This document shows positions 56,466 to 64,000 of a stretch of 64,000 nt of DNA, in pieces. A program made the translations under genes and the position numbers. The notes below the pieces were generated by a model. The model worked only from the letters and a program-made list of their open reading frames with translations. It was not told where the DNA came from and searched no databases. Numbering within the stretch: the stretch's first letter is position 1; each line of letters starts with the position of its first letter. Source of the stretch: Methyloversatilis thermotolerans (lineage in GTDB: Bacteria; Pseudomonadota; Gammaproteobacteria; Burkholderiales; Rhodocyclaceae); the NCBI RefSeq assembly GCF_000372885.1, contig NZ_KB889967.1, positions 2,414,655 through 2,478,654 on the forward strand. The letters are read 5' to 3'.

Positions 56466-56660
56466 TCAGGAGCCCTCCTCGCGCTGTCCTTCCCAGACCA
56501 GTCCGGCAAGCAATCCGGCGAATGACATCAGCACCGCGTACCCCGCGGTGAAGCTTTCGACATGAGTGGCCAGTCCGAAAGCGCACGATACCGCCAGCAC
56601 AAGAGCCAGCGTCACGCGCCAGATCAGCAAAAGGCCGAGGATTTCAAGAAGTGCATCCAT
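56466..56660 (-). CDS. Small membrane protein (two predicted helices)
   Basis: A 64-residue protein beginning MDALLEILGLLLIWRVTLAL. Two hydrophobic helices (about 5-28 and 37-57) are joined by a short polar loop, and the tail is acidic (GQREEGS). No family recognised. The start ATG at 56660 may be longer upstream but no ribosome site supports it. Confidence 0.5.
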   Translation of the reverse strand: MDALLEILGLLLIWRVTLALVLAVSCAFGLATHVESFTAGYAVLMSFAGLLAGLVWEGQREEGS

Positions 56661-56778
56661 CCGGTGCGCGGACGATGTCCGCGTCAGTGGGTCGGACGCC
56701 CAGTTTGATCGGTATGCGCGCCGTGGCAATCATCCCTTTGGATGAATGCCGTGATGCAGGGCGCGACCGCGCGCGAGC

Positions 56779-57435
56779 TCAGCGCAGTATCCGGCTCACC
56801 ACCAGCGCATGCGCGCGCTGGGCGCAGTGCTCGACATCCAGTTCGCGCAGCCCGTCGTCCGCGACTTCGAAAATGCCGGCTTCGGTCACGATGTAGTCCA
56901 TGGGAATATCGTGCGGCTGGGGATGGATGGACGGGATGCGGTTGAGCTCGAACGCGACGCCTATCTTCAGCGGTGGCGCGGCGCAGGCGGCCAGCGTGCG
57001 GTCGAAGTAGCCGCCGCCGTAGCCCAGGCGGTAGCCCCGCGCGTCAAACCCCACCATGGGAATGAGCAGCGCATGCGGCTGCACCACGCTGCCATCCTCC
57101 GGCACCGGCAGGCCGAACACGCCGGCGCGCGTGGCGACCCCGGGCCACCATTCGCGGAACACCAGCGGTGCATCGCGGGCGACCACCTCGGGCAGCGCCG
57201 AGCGCGCGCCATGCATGCGCAGTTCGCGCAGCAGGTGGCGCGCATCGAACTCGCCTCGGAAGGGCCAGCAGAAACCTGTGGTCATCTGCCGCAGCAGAGG
57301 GAATCCCGCCTGCAGGTAGCCGGTGATTTCCGCGTTGCGCACCCGGCGCAGGGCGCTGTCCACCGCCTCGCGTTCGGCCAGCAGTCGCAGTCTTTCGGCC
57401 TTGCGCCACGCGGCGAGATTGTCGGGTGTGATCAT
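56779..57435 (-). CDS. 5-formyltetrahydrofolate cyclo-ligase family protein
   Basis: A 218-residue protein related to MTHFS (YgfA), which converts 5-formyl-THF to 5,10-methenyl-THF with ATP. The C-terminal signature is intact: LLIPMVGFDARGYRLGYGGGYFDRTLA. The N-terminal AWRKAERLRLLAERE helix carries the basic patch used for ATP. The start MITPDN at 57435 follows an ATC-ATG context; the frame runs to 57471 without conservation. Folate metabolism also includes folE in this window. Confidence 0.9.
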   Translation of the reverse strand: MITPDNLAAWRKAERLRLLAEREAVDSALRRVRNAEITGYLQAGFPLLRQMTTGFCWPFRGEFDARHLLRELRMHGARSALPEVVARDAPLVFREWWPGVATRAGVFGLPVPEDGSVVQPHALLIPMVGFDARGYRLGYGGGYFDRTLAACAAPPLKIGVAFELNRIPSIHPQPHDIPMDYIVTEAGIFEVADDGLRELDVEHCAQRAHALVVSRILR

Positions 57436-57547
57436 GATGTCCCTCGTCGGCCGGTACGGATGGCATGCCACATGATGACCCCGAACGAGTGGATTGCCAA
57501 AGCATGCCCGGCTGCTGCCCCGGGGGCGGCGCGGACGACGGAATAGG

Positions 57548-57880
57548 TCAGTGCGACCGCTCGCGTTCGCTGCTGATGACCTCGCCTTCGATCACGCGCC
57601 CCCCGCCGGAGTCGTTACCGGGCGGCACGCCGGTCCGGCCCTCGCGCGCCGCCGCTTCCATCGCGTCGCGCATCTGGCGCCGCAGCGCGCGGGTCTTCCA
57701 GTACATCCAGCCCCACAGTCCGACACCGATCACCAGTGCGACGGCGACCACGATGACCGAGAACATGAGGCCCAGCACCAGCAGGCCGGCGGTCAGCACG
57801 ACCGCCAGCAGCTTGGCGAGGAAGCCCTTGGGCTGGACGTGCAGGGTGCGGCCCATGCGCGGACCGTAACGGCTGTTCAT
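57548..57880 (-). CDS. Small membrane protein, unknown
   Basis: A 110-residue protein. The N-terminal ~18 residues are polar (MNSRYGPRMGRTLHVQPK). A long hydrophobic region (about 20-62) holds two close helices, followed by a basic patch KTRALRRQMRDAM and a Gly/Ser-rich tail. No family recognised with confidence. It is transcribed away from the formyl-THF ligase start (57435) in the same direction, with a ~110 bp gap. Confidence 0.6.
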   Translation of the reverse strand: MNSRYGPRMGRTLHVQPKGFLAKLLAVVLTAGLLVLGLMFSVIVVAVALVIGVGLWGWMYWKTRALRRQMRDAMEAAAREGRTGVPPGNDSGGGRVIEGEVISSERERSH

Positions 57881-57984
57881 GAATTCCCTTTCCGGCGTGC
57901 GAAATCCGCTGCGCTCAACGCTGAAGTCTGCGCAGCGATCGAATCGATATCGGGCTGACCACGCCCGATTGCAAGGGTTCGCGC

Positions 57985-58836
57985 TCAGCGGCCGCGGAAT
58001 ACCGGCTTCTTGCGCTCGAGGAAAGCCCTCACGGCCTCGGCGAAATCATCGGTGGCGGCACAGCGGCCGAAGGCGGCGGCCTCGTCGGCAAGCTGAGCCG
58101 CGAGCCGGGAGGCATCAGGCGCCGTTTCCTGCCCGGTTGCGCACTGACCGGAGGTGGCAAGCAGGCGCTTGATTTCCGCCCACGCATGACGGGGACCGGC
58201 GACCAGCTGTGCGAGCCGTTCCGCAACCGCCACGTCGAAATCCGGCACCGGCACCACCTGTTCGATCAGGCCGAGAGCCCGCGCTTCGTGCGCATCGAAG
58301 CGGCGCGCACTCCACATCAGTTCGCGCGCCCGACGCTCGCCCAGCGCGCGCACCAGGAAATACGACTGGCCGCCCGCGCCGGGCTGGGCCAGTCCGATGC
58401 CAGCGGTGCTGAACACCGCGTCTTCGGCAGCGATGGCGATATCCGACGCAAGCATCAGCGACAGACCGTAGCCCACGCAGTCTCCGCGCACCGCCGCCAG
58501 CACCGGCTGATGCGCGGCGCGCAGCGCCAGGATGACCGGATTGACCTGGTTCTCGACCAGCGCCTGGAAGCGGGCCAGTCTGGCCGGCGCCTGCAGCGGC
58601 AGGCTTTGCGCGAATTCCTGCACATCGCCACCCGCGCTGAAACATGCGCCCTCACCCTGCAGCAGCAGCACACGGCAGGACGGATCGGGCTGCAGGCGCT
58701 CCAGGTGTTCGCGCAGTGCCTGCATCATGCCGGCGGTAAACGCGTTGCGCCGATCCGGGCGCGAAATGGTGAAGCGCGCGATGCCGTCTTCGCCGAGCGC
58801 GGCGAGTATGCGGCTGGATGCGCCCTGCCCGCTCAT
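57985..58836 (-). CDS. Enoyl-CoA hydratase/isomerase family protein
   Basis: A 283-residue crotonase-fold protein. The oxyanion-hole elements are the FSAGGDVQEFA block and the DCVGYGLSLMLASDIAIA segment. Catalytic glutamates of hydratases are not clearly present: the first expected Glu region reads AVRGDCVGYG, suggesting an isomerase or unusual member. The start MSGQG at 58836 lies 2 bp after the DUF808 stop, so the two are co-transcribed. Substrate unknown. Confidence 0.85.
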   Translation of the reverse strand: MSGQGASSRILAALGEDGIARFTISRPDRRNAFTAGMMQALREHLERLQPDPSCRVLLLQGEGACFSAGGDVQEFAQSLPLQAPARLARFQALVENQVNPVILALRAAHQPVLAAVRGDCVGYGLSLMLASDIAIAAEDAVFSTAGIGLAQPGAGGQSYFLVRALGERRARELMWSARRFDAHEARALGLIEQVVPVPDFDVAVAERLAQLVAGPRHAWAEIKRLLATSGQCATGQETAPDASRLAAQLADEAAAFGRCAATDDFAEAVRAFLERKKPVFRGR

Positions 58837-58838
58837 GC

Positions 58839-59747
58839 TCAGCCGCCGCGCATGCGCCGTATGCCCATCACCACAGCCAGCGTGATGGCGCCGGCGATGA
58901 TGCCGGTGAGCGCATCGATCAGCAGCGGCAGCAGCACGCCCGCCACGCCGCCCGTCTCCCCGACCAGTTGATGTACCCGGTCGTGCATGCCCGGAATGCC
59001 ATGGGTCAGGATGCCCCCGCCGACCAGGAACATGGCGGCGGTACCGGCCACCGACAGCGCCTTCATGAGCCAGGGCGCGACCGCCAGGATGGCGCGACCG
59101 GCCGCCTGCGCCAGCGCCGACGCCTGTCGGCTCAGCCAGAGCCCGGCATCGTCCAGCTTGACGATGCCGGCGACCAGGCCATACACGCCCATCGTCATGA
59201 TGGCGGCGATGCCCGACAGCACGGCCACCTGGGTACCGAATGGCGCATCGGCCACCGTACCCAGGGTGATCGCGATGATTTCTGCGGACAGGATGAAATC
59301 GGTGCGTATCGCACCCTTCACCTTGTCCTGCTCGATCCGCACCAGGTCGACCTGCTCGTCCGCCAGCGCGGCAAGACGACGCGCGTGTTCGGCCTCGTCG
59401 GCCTCCTTGCTGTGCAGGAAGCGATGCGCCAGTTTTTCCACGCCCTCGAAACAGAGGAAGAGGCCACCCACCATCAGCAAGGGCGTCACCGCGGCCGGCA
59501 GAAAGGCGCTGATGAGCAGGGCCAGAGGCACCAGCACGAGCTTGTTGCGCACCGACCCCATGGCGACTGCCCACACCACCGGAAGCTCGCGGTCCGCCTT
59601 CACGCCGGCGACCTGCTGCGCATTCAGCGCGAGATCGTCGCCGAGCACGCCGGCTGTCTTCTTCGCGGCCACCTTGGTCAATACCGACACGTCGTCCAGT
59701 ACGCTGGCGATGTCGTCGATCAGTGCAAGCAGGCTGGCTCCGGCCAT
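58839..59747 (-). CDS. DUF808 family membrane protein (YedI-like)
   Basis: A 302-residue inner-membrane protein. The N-terminal [20 protein letters not shown] and [20 protein letters not shown] are diagnostic of the DUF808/YedI family. Five or more hydrophobic helices follow, with [15 protein letters not shown] and [11 protein letters not shown]. Function not known. The start MAGASLL at 59747 is preferred over the Arg-rich extension to 59912. Confidence 0.9.
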   Translation of the reverse strand: MAGASLLALIDDIASVLDDVSVLTKVAAKKTAGVLGDDLALNAQQVAGVKADRELPVVWAVAMGSVRNKLVLVPLALLISAFLPAAVTPLLMVGGLFLCFEGVEKLAHRFLHSKEADEAEHARRLAALADEQVDLVRIEQDKVKGAIRTDFILSAEIIAITLGTVADAPFGTQVAVLSGIAAIMTMGVYGLVAGIVKLDDAGLWLSRQASALAQAAGRAILAVAPWLMKALSVAGTAAMFLVGGGILTHGIPGMHDRVHQLVGETGGVAGVLLPLLIDALTGIIAGAITLAVVMGIRRMRGG

Positions 59748-59787
59748 GAAATGGGTATCCTGTCTGTGAAATCGTCCGGCCCGCATG

Positions 59788-60084
59788 CTACCGGAAGTCG
59801 CGTGCGCGCCGCAGCGGCACGCGCAGCCACAGATCGAGCAGGTGGGCCGCGCCGGCAGCCGCCAGCCACGCCGGCCAGAAGCCACCCTGGTCCAGCGCCG
59901 CAGCCAGCGCACCCATGAGGCAGAATCCGGATGCCAGCGTGGCCAGCCAGGCCGGGGCCAGCGCGCGTCGGCCGGTGCGCCACAGCCAGGCCGTCAGCAC
60001 CAGCGCTTCGATCAGCACGCATGCCATGATGAAATGGACCAGGCGCACATCCAGCCAGGAGTCGACAGATGTCAGGACAGCCAT
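59788..60084 (-). CDS. Small membrane protein, unknown
   Basis: A 98-residue protein with three predicted helices (about 15-33, 43-60 and 68-88) and a basic C-terminus (PLRRARDFR). No family recognised. It lies between the DUF808 gene and the divergent heme oxygenase, sharing the ~55-bp promoter gap with the latter. Confidence 0.6.
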   Translation of the reverse strand: MAVLTSVDSWLDVRLVHFIMACVLIEALVLTAWLWRTGRRALAPAWLATLASGFCLMGALAAALDQGGFWPAWLAAAGAAHLLDLWLRVPLRRARDFR

Positions 60085-60139
60085 GAAGCCCTCCGGTGAG
60101 TCGGCAGAGGGCTCACCCCTCGTCGCCGCACAATCAGTG

Positions 60140-60787
60140 ATGCAGGTTCCACCCCTCCCTGCCCGGCCAGTCGCCGCGCCCCTGAGCCAGCAGTTGCGCA
60201 GCGCGACCGCTGCGCTGCACCGGCAGGCCGAGGGCAGCGACCTGATGCGGGCGCTGTTGCGCGGCCAACTGCCGCTTGGATGCTATGTGCAATTGCTGCG
60301 CAATCTGCATGCACTGTATCAGGCGCTCGAGCGGGCACTGCATGCCGCCGCACCCGCAGTGCCCGCGCTGCCGTCGGGCATCGCCCGCGCAGCGGCACTG
60401 GAAAGCGACCTGCATGCGCTGGGTGGCGACGGATGGGCGCTGCAGGCCGTCTGCCCGGTCGCACTGGCCTATGCAGACCATCTGCGGGCACTCGCCACGC
60501 GCGAACCGAAACGCTTGCTGGCCCACGTCTATGTGCGCCATCTGGGCGACCTGCACGGCGGGCAGATACTCAAGGAGCGGATCGCCCGGGCCTACGGCAC
60601 CGCGGTCGCGCACGCCTTCTATCGGTTCGATCAGCCGATGCAGCATATTGCCGCGCTGCGCGCCCTGCTCGACGCGGAAACCGCGCCGGACATCATGGCG
60701 GCCATCGTGGATGAGGCGTGCGAAGCGTTCCGTCGTCACATCGAACTGTTCGAGTCCTTGCAGCCGCCAGACCTCACTCCTGCCTGA
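60140..60787 (+). CDS. bphO: Heme oxygenase BphO, biliverdin-producing
   Basis: A 215-residue helical enzyme that cleaves heme to biliverdin, the chromophore of the neighbouring bacteriophytochrome. The proximal heme His is in TAALHRQAEGSDLM, and the distal glycine-rich helix is YVRHLGDLHGGQIL. The start ATG at 60140 is conservative; an ATG at 60083 in frame is possible. Its 3' end overlaps the convergent phytochrome gene by 14 bp. Its position beside bphP is typical. Confidence 0.92.
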   Translation: MQVPPLPARPVAAPLSQQLRSATAALHRQAEGSDLMRALLRGQLPLGCYVQLLRNLHALYQALERALHAAAPAVPALPSGIARAAALESDLHALGGDGWALQAVCPVALAYADHLRALATREPKRLLAHVYVRHLGDLHGGQILKERIARAYGTAVAHAFYRFDQPMQHIAALRALLDAETAPDIMAAIVDEACEAFRRHIELFESLQPPDLTPA

Positions 60788-62933
60788 ACTGGCGCAGCCG
60801 CGCGTACAGCAGCGCCGCCCGGCTCACAGAAGCCTCCAGTTCCTCGATGAGCGCGGCGGACGGTTGCGTGGCTGGCGCATCGCTCAACTCCATCGCCGCC
60901 ACGCTGGCATTGGCCAGGATGGCGCCGAGCACCGCATCGGGCACCGTCATACCGGCAGATGGCGTACCGCCGGCACGCCCGGTTTCGCTCAGCGTCTCCT
61001 CGAAATGCCGGCGCGCCGCCTCGGTACGACGGGTATCCGACAGATCGGTCAGCAGAACGATGTAACCGAGCGGGCCGCCTTCGGGGGACGGCAGGCCGTC
61101 CATGCGCACCGCGTAGGGCCGTGGCTCACCGCGTGCATCGCACAGCGTGCATTCGCCCCGCCACGGTCGTCCGCTGCTGAGTACGCGCCGGAACGCCTCG
61201 GACAGCGGGCCACCCGCCAGCAGCTCGGTCAGGGCGCCAGTACGCGCGGAATCGCGCCGGTCGGTGCCGGTCAACCGGCGGCACGCCTCGTTCGCGTAGA
61301 GCAGCCGACCACCGCCATCGACCAGCAGCAGCGGTTCATCCGAAGCGTCGACGCGGCGCCGTACCGACTGGATCTGGTGTTCGGCGATCAACAGGCGCAC
61401 CGCCTGACTCTGCATGATGACGTCACGCAGCGAACAGGCGATGGCCCGCACCAGGGCAATATCGGGCCGTGTCCACGGCGCGGAGCTGCCGCGCACGATT
61501 TCAGTCCACGTTTCGAACGAACGGCGAGGCGACAGCGTGAGCGGATCGCCCTCCACACGCTGTTTCTCCGGATTGCCCGCCCAGGTCAGTCGCGCGCGCT
61601 GCTCGGGCCGCACCCAGATCAACAGATCGCCGGCATCGCCGGACAGCGCGGCCGCCAGTACGCCGCAGTGCCCGGGCGCCAGAGCCGCGAGTGCCGGATC
61701 GATGCGGCCAAGGGCGGCGCACGCGAACAGCCCATCGACCATTCCGGCGCGCGCGTGCCGCGCGATGATCTGCAGCGCATCGGTTGAGGGCAGTTCGCCG
61801 GCGGTCAGCCATTCCCCTTCGTAGTGCAATGCCAGGCCCTGCGCCTGCAGCGGCTGCAGCAGCGCGCGCGCGCTGCGGATCAGCGCGGTACGCCAGTCGC
61901 CTTCGAGCGAGGCCGCATCGATCAGTCTCGCCTCGATCTGCCGCACCAGCATGTCCACCTGCATGCGCACATAGTTCTCGATCGCCGCCAGCCGCGTCGC
62001 CATGACCTCGGCCAGCACATCGACAGCGGTGCGCCGGGCATACTGGAGGCGACGTGGCGAATAGTGGTGACAGGCGATCAGTCCCCACAGCCGACCTTCG
62101 CGTACCAGCGACGCGACCAGGGTCGCGGTGACGCCCATATTGGTGAGGTACTCGATGTGCAGGGGCGACATGCTGCGCAAATGACACATCGACATGTCGA
62201 GTTCGCGGCCGGTGTCCGGCCGCAGCCGCGGATGCAGCGCGGACGGCCGGTAAGCTGCGTCGACCAGCACGCGTACCCGGTTGCGCAGGTACAGTTCGCG
62301 CGCGCGCTGCGGGATGTCGCTCGCCGGATAGCGGTGGCCGAGCAGGGTATCGAGCCCGGGATCACGCGATTCGGCGATGATTTCGCCGTGCCCGTCGGCA
62401 TCGAAGCGATACACCATGACGCGGTCGTATCCAGTGAGCGCCCGGATGTCCTCGGTCACCACCTGCGCCAGCGTCTCGACCGTGGTCGCTTCGCTGAATC
62501 GGTGTACCGAGGCCGACAGCAGTCTGTGCATGTCGGCATTCGCCCCGTCGTTGGATGCAGCTTCCAGTTCGAGCACCAGCGCATCGTTGTCGACCCGATG
62601 CAGCAGCGCCTCGAAAGCCCTGGCATGGAGTCCCAGGCCGGCCCGGCACTGAAAGGCGGTCAGCTCGTCGCCGCGGACCCGGTACAACTGGGTCGCCAGC
62701 ATGCGTGCCACATCGCCGCCGATCACCGACAGCGGTCTTCCCAGCATGTCCGCGGCGTCGATACCCAGCCAATCGCGCACCGACTCGCTCGCCTGCAGCA
62801 CGCTCAAATCACTTTCGCGCAGCAGGATCAATGCGCCATGAGGCTGCACGGAACCCGCCAGATGTATCAGCTCACGTTCGCAATTGGTGAGGTCGGCCTC
62901 GCCGAACGGCGGTTCGAAATCAGTGCCTGTCAC
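60774..62933 (-). CDS. bphP: Bacteriophytochrome without a kinase module
   Basis: A 719-residue biliverdin photoreceptor. The chromophore Cys is C18 in LTNCERELIHLAG. The PAS-GAF-PHY core includes PASDIPQRAREL and a chromophore-contact CHHYSPRRL. A further PAS domain (about 500-620) and a ~95-residue helical tail complete it. I see no HisKA His, no N/G boxes: output is not a kinase. This matches the BphP1 type (PAS-helical output) that acts through PpsR in Rhodopseudomonas and Bradyrhizobium. The start is GTG 62933 with GAGG six nt upstream; a TTG at 62945 also exists, overlapping the ppsR-like stop. Co-transcribed with that gene. Confidence 0.9.
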   Translation of the reverse strand: MTGTDFEPPFGEADLTNCERELIHLAGSVQPHGALILLRESDLSVLQASESVRDWLGIDAADMLGRPLSVIGGDVARMLATQLYRVRGDELTAFQCRAGLGLHARAFEALLHRVDNDALVLELEAASNDGANADMHRLLSASVHRFSEATTVETLAQVVTEDIRALTGYDRVMVYRFDADGHGEIIAESRDPGLDTLLGHRYPASDIPQRARELYLRNRVRVLVDAAYRPSALHPRLRPDTGRELDMSMCHLRSMSPLHIEYLTNMGVTATLVASLVREGRLWGLIACHHYSPRRLQYARRTAVDVLAEVMATRLAAIENYVRMQVDMLVRQIEARLIDAASLEGDWRTALIRSARALLQPLQAQGLALHYEGEWLTAGELPSTDALQIIARHARAGMVDGLFACAALGRIDPALAALAPGHCGVLAAALSGDAGDLLIWVRPEQRARLTWAGNPEKQRVEGDPLTLSPRRSFETWTEIVRGSSAPWTRPDIALVRAIACSLRDVIMQSQAVRLLIAEHQIQSVRRRVDASDEPLLLVDGGGRLLYANEACRRLTGTDRRDSARTGALTELLAGGPLSEAFRRVLSSGRPWRGECTLCDARGEPRPYAVRMDGLPSPEGGPLGYIVLLTDLSDTRRTEAARRHFEETLSETGRAGGTPSAGMTVPDAVLGAILANASVAAMELSDAPATQPSAALIEELEASVSRAALLYARLRQFRQE

Positions 62934-62941
62934 AGGCCGCC

Positions 62942-64000
62942 TCAATGCACCTGTGCAACATCCTGACGTTCACCACCGCCGCGACTGGCCGTGCGGATGA
63001 TGAAACCGACTGCGTGAGTGTCGCCGTGGTGAATGAGTACTGCGGTAAGTTCGACCGGAACGTCCTGCCCGAACTGCGGGCGAATGCGCGCCTGTACGCG
63101 CAGCGCACCGCTTTTCGACAGCGAGCGCAGCAGCCCGTCCAGCCCGCCATCCACCCCGAGCAACCAGTCCGACAGCGGACGATTGCGCAGCGCGGCGACA
63201 TCGCCGACCTGGATCAAGGCGCTGAAAGCGGGGTTGGCATCGATCACGCGTCCGTCGTCGTGCGTGAATGCGACCGCGTCCGGTGTGAGCCGGACCAGCT
63301 CCGGCAGCATGTCCTCGTCCACTGCGGGCCATTGCCGCTCCTGGCCTGCACGCATCAGCAACAGGGTGCTGCCTTCATCGCGGAACAGCGCGATGCGCAC
63401 GTGAACCGGTCCGCCGCCATGCGCCAGCTCGCATATCATTTCCGCCGGGCGCTCCGACATGCGCACAGCGCCAAGCAATGCCTCGAGCGAGCGTCGCGAG
63501 GCGTCAGTGAGCCCGATGCCGGCCGGCCGGCCGTGCATGTCCGACACCACGGCGCCGAACAGCCTGCCTGCCGCCCGGTTGGCATCGACGATGCGCAGGC
63601 TTTCGGCATCGATCACCACCACCGCATCGGTCGCGATCTGGAACAGCAGGCGATAGCGGGTTTCCGCCTGCCGCATGCGCCAGTAGTCGCGCTCCATGGC
63701 CTGCTGGGCGTCAACCAGCCGTTGCTGCATCGCCGCCACCGCGCGCAGATCGCGTCCGACCACCAGGGTCGGTCCCTGGGTGCCCAGGCGAACAGCGGTA
63801 TAGGCCACCGGAACATCGGCCCCCTGAGCGGAAGGATGATTGATGTGACGGGTGCGCGACACGCCCCCCTGCCCCGCCTCGGCGAGCAGTTCGGCCACCT
63901 TGTCGCGCGTATCGTCGCTCGCGGTGTCGCGCATCTGGCGACCCAGCCATTCGCTGGCGGTGGTGCGCATGGGTTCGCTGCCGCCCAGCGCCACGCTGCG
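62942..64000 (-). CDS. PpsR/CrtJ-like PAS regulator (5' truncated by window edge) lacking a visible HTH
   Basis: About 353 residues to the window edge; the start is beyond 64000. The fragment resembles PpsR: an N-terminal PAS remainder, then a Q-linker helix (VGRDLRAVAAMQQRLVDAQQ...MERDYWRMRQ) and two more PAS domains (about 135-230 and 240-345). In the family a Fis-type helix-turn-helix follows the last PAS; here the protein stops at ...GERQDVAQVH, a few residues past the domain. A frameshift could explain it but the next gene begins at once. If intact, this protein cannot bind DNA in the usual way. Confidence 0.75.
   Translation of the reverse strand, partial: RSVALGGSEPMRTTASEWLGRQMRDTASDDTRDKVAELLAEAGQGGVSRTRHINHPSAQGADVPVAYTAVRLGTQGPTLVVGRDLRAVAAMQQRLVDAQQAMERDYWRMRQAETRYRLLFQIATDAVVVIDAESLRIVDANRAAGRLFGAVVSDMHGRPAGIGLTDASRRSLEALLGAVRMSERPAEMICELAHGGGPVHVRIALFRDEGSTLLLMRAGQERQWPAVDEDMLPELVRLTPDAVAFTHDDGRVIDANPAFSALIQVGDVAALRNRPLSDWLLGVDGGLDGLLRSLSKSGALRVQARIRPQFGQDVPVELTAVLIHHGDTHAVGFIIRTASRGGGERQDVAQVH

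Overview
The window is 64 kb of GC-rich, densely packed bacterial chromosome. Gene content suggests a metabolically versatile betaproteobacterium of the Rhodocyclales type, possibly Methyloversatilis-like. This is inferred from the PQQ alcohol dehydrogenase, CbbR with a cbb-type gene cluster, the gap-pgk-pyk-fba-purC run, and the bacteriophytochrome/PpsR pair. I see no rRNA, tRNA, CRISPR array, prophage or insertion sequence.

Left part (1-8.8 kb): the end of a pseudopilin-like gene, a porin, catalase, folE, a DegP/DegQ protease, ribD-nrdR and a PilZ protein. Next comes a catabolic island (9-20.6 kb): a calcium-type PQQ alcohol dehydrogenase with a Tat-exported Rieske protein, lutABC for L-lactate oxidation with its own GntR regulator and operator, a sigma-54 activator, and an operon of an outer-membrane protein, a DUF1097 membrane protein and aldA. 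The aldA operon and the Rieske/PQQ operon share an identical 14-bp palindrome, about 120 bp upstream of sigma-54-like promoters. They therefore look like one regulon driven by the activator lying between them. The pyruvate dehydrogenase genes (aceE, aceF, lipoyl-lpdA) follow directly. Together they spell a route alcohol/diol -> aldehyde -> lactate -> pyruvate -> acetyl-CoA.

At 27.2-30.1 kb is a four-gene operon of the poorly understood HPr-rel-A type: a Cys-rich Tat-like exported protein, a shortened PqqD-like protein, an HprK-related kinase and a nucleotidyltransferase. It is translationally coupled to rpiA. This is the most novel system in the window. The PqqD/kinase junction looks damaged or unusual. 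Housekeeping genes follow (phoU, a Sel1 protein, yggX, a diguanylate cyclase, argA, polyphosphate:AMP phosphotransferase, rsmE, an inositol-monophosphatase-like gene).

At 39.7-51.4 kb is a Calvin-cycle/glycolysis cluster: cbbR diverging from fbp-prk, then tkt, gap, pgk, pyk, fba and purC. No RuBisCO genes are present. The cbbR-fbp gap holds operator-like repeats and a candidate terminated small RNA with an anti-Shine-Dalgarno stretch. Three 79-bp tandem repeats separate prk from tkt. The right end has a multi-PAS histidine kinase, a DksA/TraR-like protein, thioredoxin 2, small membrane proteins, a formyl-THF cyclo-ligase, an enoyl-CoA hydratase and a DUF808 protein. It ends in a light-sensing module: heme oxygenase, a kinase-less bacteriophytochrome and a PpsR-like protein that appears to lack its DNA-binding domain.
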